Positions 11,101-26,100 of a stretch of 64,000 nucleotides of DNA are shown here, piece after piece. The position numbers and the translations under genes are program-made. The stretch spans positions 15,562,001 to 15,626,000 of the forward strand of contig NC_091967.1 of NCBI RefSeq assembly GCF_036711975.1. The letters run 5' to 3'. The notes beneath the pieces are model-generated. The model did not search any database, had not been told where the DNA came from, and worked only from the letters and a program-made list of their open reading frames with translations. The stretch comes from Onthophagus taurus (lineage: Eukaryota > Arthropoda > Insecta > Coleoptera > Scarabaeidae). Position 1 is the first letter of the stretch. Each line of letters starts with the position of its first letter.

Positions 11101-14100
11101 ATTTTGAGGTGTACTTAACTTAATTTTATTTGTATTTACCTTTACATAAACGTATTTTATTTTACAATTTTCCCTTTGGTTTTTTCTCAAATCGAAAGAT
11201 TCGTTCATGGCTCGCTCATTGGGGTAGTCCAGGAAAAACATTCTGGGATCCGTTGGTTTCTTTGAATCCAAATTATATTCTACATTCAATCCTTGAATAA
11301 TTCAAAATCGATTAATTCGATAGTACATCAAATTAAATCTGACATACTTATATCAAGTGGGACACCTACTCCAGTATAGTTGAAACAAACTTTAAAACTT
11401 GTGCAAGCTACGGGATCGCGACGTAAAGTACAATTTTTTTGCTCCAATATAATTTTTTGAATTGCAAACTCAACTTTTCCACCGATTTTCGCGACGGGTC
11501 GTGATCTTAAAAAGTAGACTGTGTTTGATAAATATGCTCCTATGACTGTATCGGGATAATCGTTTCCATCTAAATCAACACCACCCGAAATCGAAAAACC
11601 GAATGTGCTTATTGGGCCACCATAACGTAAGGACATCTCTTCCGAAGTAATTTTTTGTGTAAACTTTTTTCTGACACCATTTTGTGAACCGTGGAAGATA
11701 TAAACAGCCCCTCGTTCGTTAGGGCCATCGTATGGGGCTCCAACTGCGAAATCTCCGTATCCATCCAAGTTTATGTCTCCTAGAGATGCCACGGAAAGGC
11801 CAAATCTAGATTTTGAATTGAATCCATCTAATTCGTGGATTTTTCTAAAGCTTCCCTGTAATAAATATGTAAATCTTAATGAATTGAATTATTCCAATGA
11901 ATATATTCACCTCCAAACTGCTTTGATAAATAACATACGCTCTCCCAACTTCGTACTTTGCTTCATTATTTGGTAATGTGAATAAAGGAGCTCCTATTAC
12001 AAGATCGTCCAAACCATCTCCATCAATATCTCCTGCAGCGATTGAATATCCGAAGTAAGAACCGAGTTGGGTTCCGGTGATATTTTTGAAATTCGTCAAG
12101 TTCCATGTGTACAAGAGAACTTTTCCTCTAAGTTCATTTCCTTTAGGCATACCCGCTGCGATTCCTTGAAAACCCTCGTTGTTGAAGTCACCTACCACCA
12201 TTGAGTAACCCAAATATGAGTCATCATCGACTGCAGAACCTTCTGCAGTTTGTACAACAGCTGGTCTACTTTCCAAATTTTTCTGGATTACTTGCCCTGT
12301 AAAGTATTTAATTTAAGGGCCCAATTTTTGTAATGATTTTATTGGATTACGTACGACATGAAGCGCAGTAATTACCAAATATTTAAATAAATTGCTTTTT
12401 GTTTTAGTTTAATTTGGTTTAATTTAAATAAATAGCATTTTATTTAAATAATTTTAAAGCACAGTTTGATACAATTTTAGATTGAACTTTATCGTTTAAA
12501 TTGTTTACAATCTAAAATATGTTCCTGGCCTATATTATTACCATCACCGCGCATTGACAACACATTTAAATTGTTAAACGATTTTATAGTCGATTAAGTC
12601 CAAATTAGGCATAAATTAATTATTTAATTAATTGCCCGCAGTTTACACCGTAAATTCTAAATTTAACATTGATTTCTGTTCGGTGTATTGCACGAACACG
12701 TGCCGAACGAATTAAAATCTAAATTTGTGATCGATAAAATTAGAATCAACGGTGTGATTAGACTTAATCGTCGATAAATCCATAAAATGTTCTATACTAT
12801 GGTTGGTTGCAGGTTGTTTAATGGTTTCAATGATTTGTAATTTTAAATGTAAGGAAGTGTTGTAAATAAAAAAAGCGTATGTGATTTTTAGCGGTGAACA
12901 CTCACGATATGAAAGCAAAAAAAAAGTAAACAACCCGCAAGCACAAACAGAACAAAAATAAAAAATACAGTTAATATCGAAAGCTTTGCCTTCAATGGGT
13001 TAACCTGTAAAAATGAGTAAAATGACGTAGCAAAATTAAAATAAAAATAAAATAGTAGTGCCCTGCAGAAGTGTCCCAGTTGGTTCTGTTAATGGTCTTC
13101 CCACAACGTATATTAATGACATTAAAATAAAAAGAACATGTATTAATTGCGCCACTTAAAAGCTTCGCTATTGAAGTAATAATATAAGAACGACTCTGCT
13201 CGATTCGCACGTTGAAGTGTAGATGTATTGGTGGTCGCTGCTGTGTTCGGTATTAAAAGCCAATTAAAGCGAAATTGATAACATCGGAATAAATGTTACC
13301 AGAGGCGTTGCTAAAGACTTTCTGATCATACTTAAAATTAACCGATAAAAGTTTACCATGAATAACATTAACAATTTAATTTTTACTCAAAATTCGTACT
13401 CACAAAAAAGAAATTGAAAATAATTTTTTTTAAAACAACTAAAGATTACAACATTTTTAATAACTATTTATATCTAGTGTTTTTATTACTGTTAGAAACA
13501 TAAATAAGATATCAAAAACAAAAAATTTTGGAAATTGTGATGTTGTTAAGAGATTTTAAGAAGTATTTATAAATATTTGAACAAAAAAACTTGCTAATTT
13601 TTTAGTACAGTTACCAGTTACTGTGGTTAATTAAAGAAACGAAACATACTTAAATATATGCTTTAAGCAAGATTTCGAAAAGCCTTGAGGGTTGTAGTAA
13701 CTAGAACAGCATAATAAGGAGCATCATTGTTGCCAAGGAAATTTTGTATCACTGCCATGAAAAATAACTATGCTCTATTTCTTTGTTATTAATATTCCGG
13801 ATAAAACATTCATTTTTAGCATTGAGTGCCTTCATAAACTGCTTCATTATGTGAAGTTTGTGATATAGTGGAGGAAAAAGATCTTTCCTGGGTTGATGTT
13901 TTCAAGTGTTTTAGGGTTGACACACTTTTCTTGGTTCATAAACTATTATGTAACAGAATATATTTGAGGTTGTTATGTTTGTTGTAAGTAACAAAACTGT
14001 GCTGTTTTATCTCTAACTAGATTATATGTTTTGATTACGTTATAACAGTAATTTCATCGGAACTGCATATTGCATGTCTTTCTTTTGTTCTTCCCAGATT

Positions 14101-17100
14101 TCCCATTCTTTTCAAAAAAATAGATTGAGTTGAAGTTCCAACCTCTATTTCCTCCTTTGTTAATAGTCTTCGATGTAGCCTTTTTTCCAAAGTATTGTTT
14201 AATTGATTTCACATTAATTAAGCTAAATTACATTGATTTAAGTAAATCTGTCAGCACTATATTAGCTCACTCATAGTGAAGAAATTAAGTTTGAGTTTAC
14301 CTAAACTGTATGCGTAAACAGGCAGTCATATGATCTACATTTGGCATAACTTATTGGTTCCAGATGAAATGGCATGCTTTGCAAATAATTGTTATGTGTA
14401 CAGATTACTTGCAACCATATTTGTACGCTTCATATAATGTGTACAAATACATGTATAGTGTTACAACACAATAAGTCACTTTTTTAATCATACTATAGAG
14501 TAGATTACTACTATATATTACTACTATAGAGTTTATAATCTTGAACTTCCATCTTCTTCATTGCCTTTCTAAGAATATTGGTTTAATTTATGTGGAGAAC
14601 CATCTGGAAACCACATACCTACTCTCAGTAGCACTGATTGAGTCGGACATCTACACGGACTTCCGGGTATACTTCCGTTAGTTGCCTTCCAAAGAAGTGA
14701 TGCGTCAATTATACACATTTTCTTCCTACCATCTCCTTGTTCCAAAATCAGGAGCTGCTCTGGTATGTTGTGATGATTGTATTTAATGTTAATAATAATG
14801 AACAATATGTTAATCTATACTTCATTTGTTTTGACAATGTTATCCAGATAAAGAAACAACCGGATTAATAAATTTCACAAATTTTGTAGTGTTTAATACT
14901 AATATTTTCAATATGTTGGTGTAATTTATCAATCCAGATTGTTAGATTGTATTATTTCTTAAAATCTCTTATTAAGTATTATATTTATAGTGCTTGCTTA
15001 TATGTAATATATTTATGGGGTCTAAACAAAATATGATTATATCAGTAATATTTTAGCAATGCCTCTGAAATAATGAATATCCATCACCGTATTTTGAATA
15101 ATTTAGATGTATTTGTGATGATTTAGCTTGTTCGGTATAAATTCGAACGTGAGGTTATATGGGGTTACATAATTCGTTGGATGATCAGTACCTGCACCGA
15201 AAGGTAGATAAGAGCCGGGCCAGTATAGAAATTCGGCGTTCGCGTCGACGGAGTACATTTGCCCTGCAACAGTAGAATATTCAGACAAGAGAATCAGGAG
15301 CGAGAACATCGTAGTTGGTAAGTCGCTTCTACATCTGCCATGGTGCACGCACGCAAAGAAACGAGTGTGAGCAATAAGAGATAACAACGGGCCGCTGGAA
15401 ATCGTTGGGTATTAAACTTGAACAAAATGCGACGGTGCTGAAGTACGAGTTCGCATAGTGTTGGATTTTCTGCGATACTGACCTTGCCAATACCAACTGC
15501 CCGGGGCGCCTATGAACAATCTCCGCGCGTCCTGCAATAAAATATGAATTATTAGCTTAGTTCCTAGTAATGGAAATTCTTCCGACTAACAAACGTAGGA
15601 TGATTAGAGATGAGACACTAAATCCTTTACGGCATTTGTACATCCTTTTACTTAACGTTAAACATTAAATTATCGCCGTGGTAATTTTAAATATTGGTAT
15701 GCTAACTAATAGATTTATGGCTGATGTACATTTTCACACGATTTAATTAAAAATAAAAGTTGTTCTCTTTCCTTATTACTCTCTCATGGCAGCAAATTTT
15801 ATAGTTTTTTTATCTTCCGCAAATAACTACAATTTACGACGGCAATTCCACCGAATTCCTTTAAGTATCGACTTTTATTTGTCTTTTTTGTTCTCTCATT
15901 TCTTCTGAGAGAAGTGCAAAAGGCCGTCGCGATTGCTGAGTGTACGCTAATTCTGGCAATTAAACGTTCTCGGCTGTAATTAATCGCAATAAATATCAAT
16001 ACGGCGCGGAAGGAGAGTCGTTGCAACGATTACGCGAATAAAAGTGTTACGATAATTAGCGAAATGACTGAGAATTCTTTACCGAAACAATTCTCGTTTA
16101 TAAAATTTCATAGCCTCTTTTAATTGAAAATTACCAAAAGTAATTTTACCACTAAATTTATTTTTGAGAAAAAAATTGTTTCTGTAATAGTGTGAATTGA
16201 GCCTAATTTCTAAAAAATTGATTTTAGCAATCTTAATGAGCGCATGAATGATCTTCCTGTTGATTAAGAAAAAATATCATCCTATATAGGTAATAGCTGC
16301 ACTGTGCACCTTGCTTGAATACTAATAAAAAAAATTTCTTATTGTCCATTTTCTTAAAAAGGCTACAATACCATATAAGGTCTTGTCCGACCATAAAAAC
16401 ACTTGGAGTCGTCGCGAAAATACGAATTCCGGGAACATCTGCAGTCGCGAAGTGCACCGAAACGGCAAACAATTCTATTCAATGCCCAAATTCGTCAGAT
16501 GTAAATCTTCTCGTTGTACTCTACGCGGACATTCGGTCCGCGCTGTCTCTTATAATCTATTACAGCGACTTTTGCGTGTCGCCCAACTTGGCCACGGATT
16601 GCAGGCGACGTGTGCGTCCGTCGGTTTGACTTATGGAGAATTAATTCAATGCTAAATAGCGTTATGTCCGCCGTTCTCCCACAACGGACTACAGAGGTTT
16701 TTGCGGCTACGAACCTTTCGACATGTCCACCGACGTCTCGATACAAATAAGAGGTACGTCTTGACAGCGTATTGCTTCGGCCTCGATTTATTGGAGATGC
16801 AAATTTTACCGAATCGAATCATTCATTTTGTCGTTAGCGTCTATGTACATTCATGTTAACGCTCAAAATTTTTTTCAATTTGTATCAATGTAAGTATGCA
16901 TTTCCCAGAGAGCTGATGTTTACAAATTTACCAGCCAAATATTTACTAGTAATATTATCATTTCTCATATATTATGCAATCAGTGTAATAATATTTACAT
17001 AAAAGTCATTGTATGCAATAAACAATACGATAAGTTTGTTATAACTTTTGCTGACACATTTAGACTTTTACCAAAGACATCGGCAACAGATTATTATCTG

Positions 17101-20100
17101 ACCCTTACATCAAAATTGGCACTCCATACTGGCTGAGCTAAATTACCGGTACTGCATTCGGCGACTTTGTAGTATCGCCGTGACCGCGACTCTTTTATTT
17201 TGCGTCAATCAAGCGATGACCACGCGAAATCATGACGTGCCGAAGAATGAGCTTGAAAATGTACTTAACGCTTCGTGAGGCGAGATTTCACAAAGACGTC
17301 GGCTAGACGCCGCCTGTTAGTTCTTCGTGTTAATGTCGCTTAATTGCAACCATTACGTGACGGTCAATTCAATCAGTGTTGTGACGTGAGAAGTTAATTT
17401 TATAGTCGAGATGGTGTATGTTCTTAAAAGTAGATGATCAAATATATTAAATTAACTATAGTTGTTAATTAAGCAATGAGTTGGATGTATGTACGGTTTT
17501 GCGAGTGTTACACACAAATTATGCTGTATGAAAAAAGTCTCTATGCATGCAATAACATTTTCAACATTTGGCTCTATTTCATTACAGATATGAATCCTAT
17601 GGGATGAACTTGGGAGGAGTGTTCCCAATTAGGTGTCCAAGTTTCGAGACCAAAAAAGGTTGAATTAACGATACAGGTTCCCTAATACAATTTCGTACGA
17701 AAGATTAAGTAAAGGCGGAGTTAGTTGTACAAATCAGTCACCGAATTCTGGGAAGTCCTCTTAACGTTATGGTGTTAAAAGTGAGACCATTGTAGTATTT
17801 ACAAAAGTTGTAAATCAATTCATTTGGGTACGAAGTTGAAAATTGTTAGGTTTTTCAAGGAAGGGGTATTTCATGTCAAAGAAGCCCGAAGGTCGGAATA
17901 TTCGAAAACTATAATTAATAGCACACCTATTAATACAATCGTAATTAGAAAAAAAAATAAGTTATTTCAGATATGGAAAGATTATTATTAATATGGATAG
18001 GAAATAAGACAAAGTGGCATATTCCACTAAATCAGAGAGCCATAAAGTTTTGAGTTCATTTAATGATTTAAAAACCAAGAAGGGGGAATCAGCGGAAGAT
18101 ATGATCTTTATTGCTATCCATGAATGGTATGAAAAGTGTCAAGAGGGGTCAAATTACACAACATTAAGCTGTATGGGAAAGTACCTATCCAAACATCAAA
18201 ATTTGTTGAAGATTTAGAAAAAATTATATGAGAAGCAAGCTACACATTTGACCAAAACTGACTTGTTATGGAAGAAATGTCTGCAAAATTGTTTTTAGCT
18301 GAAGAAGAAAAGTCCAAGCCAAATTACAAAGCAGCAAAATCCAGAATAACACTTTTTATTAGGAAGCAACATCTTAGGCAGTATGAAACTGAAACCAATG
18401 TTTATTTACCCTAGTGAAAAATCTCTAGAATGAAAGCCCTAGAGCTCTGGAAAACTATAAAAACTAGTGTTCACTGGAGATCTATCAAGAAAGCATGAAT
18501 AACTGCAGTTATTTTTCAAGAGTGGTTTAAGAATTGGTTTGTATTTGAGGTTACTACCTAAATTATTTAAAACGAACTTTTAGTCAATGTATAGCAGCAA
18601 TAGATAGTGAAGGCAGAGGTAAGGATATCGTATAATATTTTTGGGAGAGTTGTCACATTTTAGGTTGTATTAAAATAGTACGAAATACTGTATCAATACA
18701 GAAAGCATGGAAAAAGTGATGTCTAAGAGTAGTTGATGAAAGATGGAAATAAATTCTTTGCTTCCCTTGATAGGTGTCTGACTAATGAAGATGTGTTAAG
18801 CCTTGAAACACAAGAATAAGTAACAATGCAATTAATGATATTGAATCATCTAAAAGTTTGACAAGGAAAATACTTTTATAAGCACATGAGCACCATGACA
18901 AAGCAATGGCCCTTTTTGACAAGCATAACACTAACTTTGAAAGAAGTTCAAAAGTTAATTCAAATCTATCAAATGCTTATGGTTGTTAATGTATGATAAA
19001 TGTATGTCATCAACCTATGTCTAAATCTATGATTTTGAAATCGAAATCACACCACCAAAAAAATATCAAATACTGAATTAGATCTGCTTATCTAGGGCAT
19101 TCATTTAGGGAGTTCAAGACAAATCTGATAATTACAGTCACTTATATTTCATCAAAGCATTGTTCCTTAATACGAGGTATGCCTGATCAGAACGAAATTC
19201 ATTTGAAGGGAAATTTAGAGAAGGCTAAACGATATCTACATGACATAAACACTGAGTGTAATTGTCTCAAAATGATGGAATCTCAAAATCATGGCCAGTG
19301 AGATTCATCGGTATGTATATAATAAGGTTTCTGAATGAGTCTTTTAAAAACAAAGCTAAGCGTTTTGCAGTCTAAAATAAGATTCTTTGCAGTGTTTCTC
19401 ATATACATAATTCTGGAGAACTTTACAAATACGTTACTTTAATAACTTGACAATCTTGGTTACTTTTGTTAGACTCGAAGGACTCTGTTAAGGAGAGATT
19501 TGAAAGTGGACTTAATGTCTAAACAAATACACATGGTGAAGATAACTCATTTCGCAAAAAAATGTGACTTAACACACTTTACCTCTGAGGTGCTGATTTG
19601 TATTCGTTCATTGTCTTCAATTTGCTCAAAATCGTCATCTTTAATAATAGTCGTCCTTACTACTACTTGTGCCCATCTTATCATTTTGCCCATCTTGGGA
19701 ATAAATAGTGGTACTCACTGCAAGTTGAATGCTATGAGCAAAACACGATTACTGCAATGAATAAGTATACCTAATTCAGTATTTCATCGTTGATCTGAAG
19801 ATTAATAGATTTTTCTGCGGGCAAATATCCTTTGACTTTGGTACTAACCGTATATTCCAAATTTTATGGCTTTATCTTAATTGTTGATCATATCGATAAA
19901 TGCTTATATTGTTGATGTAGAAATACTTATCTTAAATCCCTAGACGTAATAAAAACTTTATTATGGGAGTCCATTTTATGCGGCCATTCGAGAGATGACA
20001 TCATCCAAAGACCTATCTTCTTGATTGGGATAAATAAGAAATACCCCGTAAGGGAAAATTGGGATAGGAGGTACTAAATGAGTAAATTCATCTTCAAAAT

Positions 20101-23100
20101 TAACAGTTACGACCTTCAACAACCACTCTTTTTTTTAGTGTTACCGATAATGGTTGAGTTGGTTATTTTAGCACACCTTTCTTTATATGCACTGCAGCGA
20201 AGTACTTTTGTTGAGTCAGCTTTAAGTATAATAATTTTGCTACAAACTTTAGATTTCGACACTTGTTTATATCTAGATATGTAGAAATGTTTCTATATTA
20301 ACGTTGGGTCGTGTATGTACCTTTTTGTTGTATATTGTAGTTTTTGTTGCATTTTTCTCCAATTATATTGATTACATAAGTTTGAATTTGTTGAGTGATT
20401 CAACACTATAACTATTTAGTATTTGTTCTTTAGAGTCATTACTTAAAGTGAAAGAGCGTGAGGAAAAACTTTCCTTACAATGAAACAATTACAAATTTAA
20501 ACTGACGACAGTACGAAGCTTAAAAGGGCCGAACACGAATAACAATTAGTAATGAATCGTGAGCGCATCGGCGCCCTGTCGACGAACAATACGTACACAG
20601 CGGCGCGATGCCATATAGCGAACGCGAGTGTCGGTGTATGGCGGAGCCATAAAATCCGAAGACCGGGGGAATCCCCTCTGGGGCGCCTGAAATATGGCCG
20701 CTCACGGCTTCTGTACGCTTAGGACCTACAAGGAATTTGCATTCCCGGCGCTCGGACACAATATGACCGTCGTCGGGTTTTATGGGCATACTTAAAAAGC
20801 GTTACGTTAAGAGATGGTCATATCAACGCGTCAAGATAAGATCTGAGACCATTCGTATCGACGGCGATATGGGCGAATTCTCGGCACGAGCAAAAAAGGC
20901 GCGCCGGAACACGATTTTAAAAGCCTCCGGTACACGCTGAGATCGCATCTCGATCGAATCTTTATTGTTTCTATTAAGGTGACCACTTTACAACTTAGTC
21001 CAAGGGGCGACGTAAAGCAATACCTAATGATGATAGCTAATTATCAATTACAAGCTTACAACAAGCATAATTATGAAAATTAACATAATTTAATTTTTTT
21101 TAACTCTCCCTCAATACGAGTTTATGAATTTTTTTAACATTCATCATTGTAGTCATTAATGCCGTGTCAAGAGTCGTGAAGATCAGTCAACAGAACAATT
21201 GGCTGTATTATTCCAACAAATCTATAGTAGAATTATATTGGGATTGATGATTGTCATTGTCCATGAATATTCGACTCACTGTGGCTTGTCATGGCTATGC
21301 ATCGAAAATGTATTATCCGGATTAATTCTTTTTTAAGTGAATGACATAATTGTAAAAAAGTTACCAAAGCACCATTTAATGACCTTAATACACAGATTTT
21401 CGAAAAAAAAAGTTAAGTCGGGTTGGCAAAGCACATGCATAGGAGATTATTCAACGAAGCAAATTGATAACAAACCTTTTAAGATAATGGCGTTATTTTG
21501 GTGGTGAAATGTTAAATGAACCACTTAACCATTGCACTTGTCGGGTAACTTATAACGATGGGCTGCGTTATCTTAAACAAGAATCCATTCTACGGCGTAT
21601 TAACGTGTGACGACAATGTGTGTGGACTTTCGATAAAGGCTCAACTTAATGGACCGCTCTGTTTTGTTTCAGTTTCGTTTTGCTCATGTTTTACATCACG
21701 GTGATATATGGGAAATGTAAGTTGCTATCTTAAAATATTTTAACTTGGTTTACAAATGCGAAATAAAATTAGATTTTAAAATACTATACAATAAATTGAA
21801 ATTTGTGTTGAAGAGATTTAAGTACAGTAAAACTGTTTCAATGAATTATTTTAATACTGACAAATTCGAACAACCATCCACACCATTGCTAACTAACATT
21901 AGCACTAGAACTAACACAAGACTTAGAACTAGAAACAGTCGGGTTTTGCCGTGCGTCTCTTAAGACGACTAAACCCGAATGTTTCTAGTTCTAGGTTTAG
22001 TGTTTATTTATTTTATTTTTATTTTATTTTATTTTTTATTTGGGATGCAAACGGGACAAGCCCAGCGAAGCATCCACTAAAAATATACAATATTATAAAC
22101 AAGAATTTAGCAATAAGTAACAAAAAAAAAAAAAATATCAAACAGGTTAACAAAAAAAAAATGCCAACAGAAATCAAATTTAACAAAAAAGTGAAACTTA
22201 AACAAAACTAAAAATCAAAAATATTGAAAAAAAAAAATCAATCAAAAACAGAATTAACGTCGCAAGTCAAACGGCGCACGAGATGCACATGGGAGATCAT
22301 TAACCAATTTCCTAAATGTAGACCGGGGAGTAGCAAACAAGTCTAAATCAGAACAAAAATTGTTATAAGAAAACATGAGACGAGGGACCACGGAGTTAGA
22401 AAACGCATTTGTATTGGTACAAGGCACGTAGAATACCGATAAATCACGGGATGGTCGAACAGGAATCCTAAACTGTAACTGAGATAGAATCGCGGAGCAG
22501 TCAACAGTGCCGTTACTCACTTTATAAAGCAGCATTAAATCGTTACTAATGCGCCTGGAAGAGAGTTGAGGGACTCCAAATATTAAGCATCGCTGTGAGT
22601 AATCACAGTATGGTAAGTAGAATTTTCGCGATAGGTACCGAAGAAAACGTTTTTGAACTTGTTCTAGTCGATCAATGTATATATGGTATTGAGGGTTCCA
22701 AACAGAAGATGCATAGTTAAGGATAGAAGAAACGAAGGCGAAGTAAAGAGAACGAATACAGGATAAGTTAGTAAAAGGACGGGAGACACGACAAATAAAT
22801 CCGAACATGCGAGAGGCCTTATTAACAATAAAATCGATATGAGCTGAAAACGCAAGTTTAGAATCAAAGAGAACCCCAAGATCTCGAACACAATCAGATG
22901 GTATAAGAGTATTAGGGCCGAGGGAATAATCGAAAACAATGGGATAGCGTTTGCGTGTAAATGTAATTTTCGTGCATTTATCGTGATTGATGAAAAGATT
23001 GTTGTTTACACAATAAGCCTGTAATCGGACCAAGTCCTCCTGCAATTTTTCGCAGTCGTCAGGTGAACAAATCGTGGTAAATATTTTGCTATCGTCAGCG

Positions 23101-26100
23101 TATAGCAGAAACTTGGAGTAATGAAAACACGCATGAATGTCATTGATATATAGCAGAAACAACAACGGTCCCAAATGACTGCCTTGCGCCACACCGGAAG
23201 TTATCTCTTTGAAGGAAGAGCGATAGCCATTAATGGTAACAGCTTGTGATCTGCTAGAGATGTAAGAAGATAACCAATAAATCAAACCAACAGGGATGTC
23301 ATAATTAAAGAGTTTCTTAAAAAGAATTCCGTGATCTATTCTGTCAAAGGCCTTACTGTAGTCTGTATATACAGCATCCACCTGGTAATTTTTGTCTAGA
23401 GCATTCAGTAAAAAATTAGAAAATGTGATTAGGTTAGACTCCACTGACCTGCCACGAAAAAAGCCGTGTTGCTCCGGGATTATGTAAGATTTGACCTTAA
23501 AGAAAAGCAGATCGTAAACTAGACGTTCAAAGATCTTAGAGGCAATTGACAGAATAGAAATAGGTCTGTAGTTGACGACGGTCTGTGTTGGTTCTAGTAT
23601 TAGTGTCAGCTCTAGTTTTAGTTGTTATTCAGCGCTAGATTGTTGTATAATGCACACAAATTCGAACACCTATCCACACCATTGCTAACTAACAGTAGAC
23701 CTAGAACTAGAAATATTTGGGTTTTTTTTTTAATTGTTCATTCCCAAAAAGACATAAGAGTCCATAACAGGTATATAAACACTAAAATATAACAACAACG
23801 CAAGAAGAAACCACATACATACAGATGTATTCGTGACTTTACCAATTTTCGCTTGAAGAACGCCAAGCAAAGTATCCATTTCAATGTTTTCGGTTTGTCT
23901 AGAGTTGAACACAATTTCAATATATTTCAGGTTAAAAAATATACAACAATTTAACGCTGAATAACAATTAAAACTAGAACTAACACTAGACCTAGAACTA
24001 GAAAGTTTCAAGTTTAGTCCTGCGTTTTCAGACTAGTCTAGTTTTAGTTCAATGAAAAATGTATAACAATCTAGAATGTTGGCACTGAATAACAACAAAA
24101 GCCAAAACTAACACTAGACCTAGAACTAGAAACATTCAGGTTTAGCCGTCTTAAGAGACGTACGGCTAAACCCGAATGTGTCTAATTTTAGGTCTAGTGT
24201 TAGATCTAGTTTTAACTCAAACTCATTTTTAATCAGAAATATACCTATGAAGTATTTACTTATTTTTCTTTTTACATGTAGCATTCCTGAAGAGCACATA
24301 ATATGTCGAAAGAAGTGATCATCGAATTACCCATTTCAACACTGTCACATCCAACGGTGGCCAGTCGGTATATGCCAGTAGACCATATAGGGATGTACTT
24401 AGGGTCATTCCTGACATACCGTAGCGTACGCAGATATTTGTCATATCGTATTTTATTGTCAGCGCGACCATTCTAACCTGGCCATTCTTTCGATGGATGA
24501 GTTCTAGGAAACGGAAAGGCGGCCGTCCAGATTTGGTAAAGAATAATTTGTTTGGCATCCGAGCGATTACACTTAAGGCCTGTGCGGGGCTTTTTTTGCG
24601 CCCCCCGTCGAGCCTCGCCACCGCATCCATGTTTATGTATGAATTACGGATACAGACCTGAAGAGGCCCCCGATGCGATGCGATGCGTTCCCGTCTCACG
24701 TTCTCATCGACGATGACGGTCCGTCCGTCACCGACGCGGACAGATTTATAAGCGCCGCGACGTGGATGCGAAACTCGGTACGTTTACGTATCTGGGCATG
24801 GCCGAACAAGTTCGTACCCACTTGAAAAAGTCACGCCGCGAATGTAATTGCCGCGGTCGACGCCGTTTCATTTTATCCTCTCTAATTTCAGTTAATTGTG
24901 ACAGAACGAGCGCGGTTTCTTGCTGCAACTTTTTCGAACCTCATTGAAAATCGTTCGAGACGCCATCAAAATGACAAGTTGAAATGCCGTACATACTTAA
25001 ACGAAATTATAATTCAAAGAGAAACAAAAACAAAATTTCGCGGACTTGATGATTTTTAACAGTAAAATCATGGGTTATAATTTTGAGTTGGCAACGAAGC
25101 GAAGACGTAAAAGCGTTTACCAAATTAGGTGACACAAGAATTTTTGTCCGTTGTATTCGTTGTGTTTTCTTTATTTTATCCGAAATGCACAGTTGTATTA
25201 AGTACGGACGGCCATAATTCAACACATCTTGTACGAGAGAGATTACTAGAATGCCGCTGGGTCCTTCGGGCACTCCAATGGCAAATCTGGAAAATGCGAC
25301 TGGTAATGCGCGCAAAAAATCTTGACCTACAGGGTCAACAGACAAGAACGCAGTTCTTGCTTGGATATTTACGGCGGACGGACAAATGAACAAGTCACAC
25401 GCAACTCTACAAATTCAGGATGTTGCTTACGGATGCAATAAATATAACTTATATACAAAAAACATTTTTCTCTTAATATGCATATTCAACACACTAGGAT
25501 ACCACATTTAGTTTCTTATACACATAATCTACTCGTCAAAAGATATTAATAGTAACTGTTATGGCGTTAACAAACTTTTACATGACCAAGTTAGATGGGG
25601 ATATCCGGCATGAACGTATACAATCGCAAAATAGTTCGTAATGAAAACACAGTGTTAGCAAAGACCAGGAATCTTCCGATGTAATCCGTGAGCGGATGCG
25701 CGCGTTTGTCTGCGCAGTCGTGTGCACTTAATTCCTGTTGTGACGTCTGGAAACGAGGGAACGATTTGCGGATGACCGGACTCATTGTGCTTCGGGACCG
25801 GGGGCAACGAGATTTGAAATTTAAAGCGCAATATTATTAAATTATACCGAGAGCGTGCGCCCGCATAATTGCAGAAAAATTCGACGAATAGCATAATAAA
25901 CAACAACGTTCATATACGGTACGTAGATAGGAACGGGAGACTTGGCCATATTGGTAACAAAGGTACCTCTCTCGTTAATCGTAGGACTGGTTTCTTTATG
26001 CATGTCATGATTTGTTTTATTTCGATTCTTTATAAGATAATTTTAATTTTCGGAGAATTTCGATTATTTGAAATAAAATTGTAATAAACAAAAAATACCG

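Noticed and set aside
12920..12997. Exon-like segment on the minus strand (tttttacag|GTTAACCC ... ATATC|gtgagt) with a hydrophobic translation
   Set aside because: With the phase-1 context of the integrin exons around it, the first full codon is TAA, so it cannot be an in-frame alternative exon. The hydrophobic run arises from T-rich sequence.
14569..14805. Minus-strand frame containing KMCIIDASLLWKATNGSIPG
   Set aside because: It looks moderately coding, but I recognise no family, there is no clear start, and no adjacent piece extends it. It may be an old insertion, but I cannot support a call.
20520..20960. CpG-rich block with an 89-residue minus-strand open frame
   Set aside because: No domain, no splice context in phase with the integrin gene, and frames open on several phases. 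Treated as non-coding.
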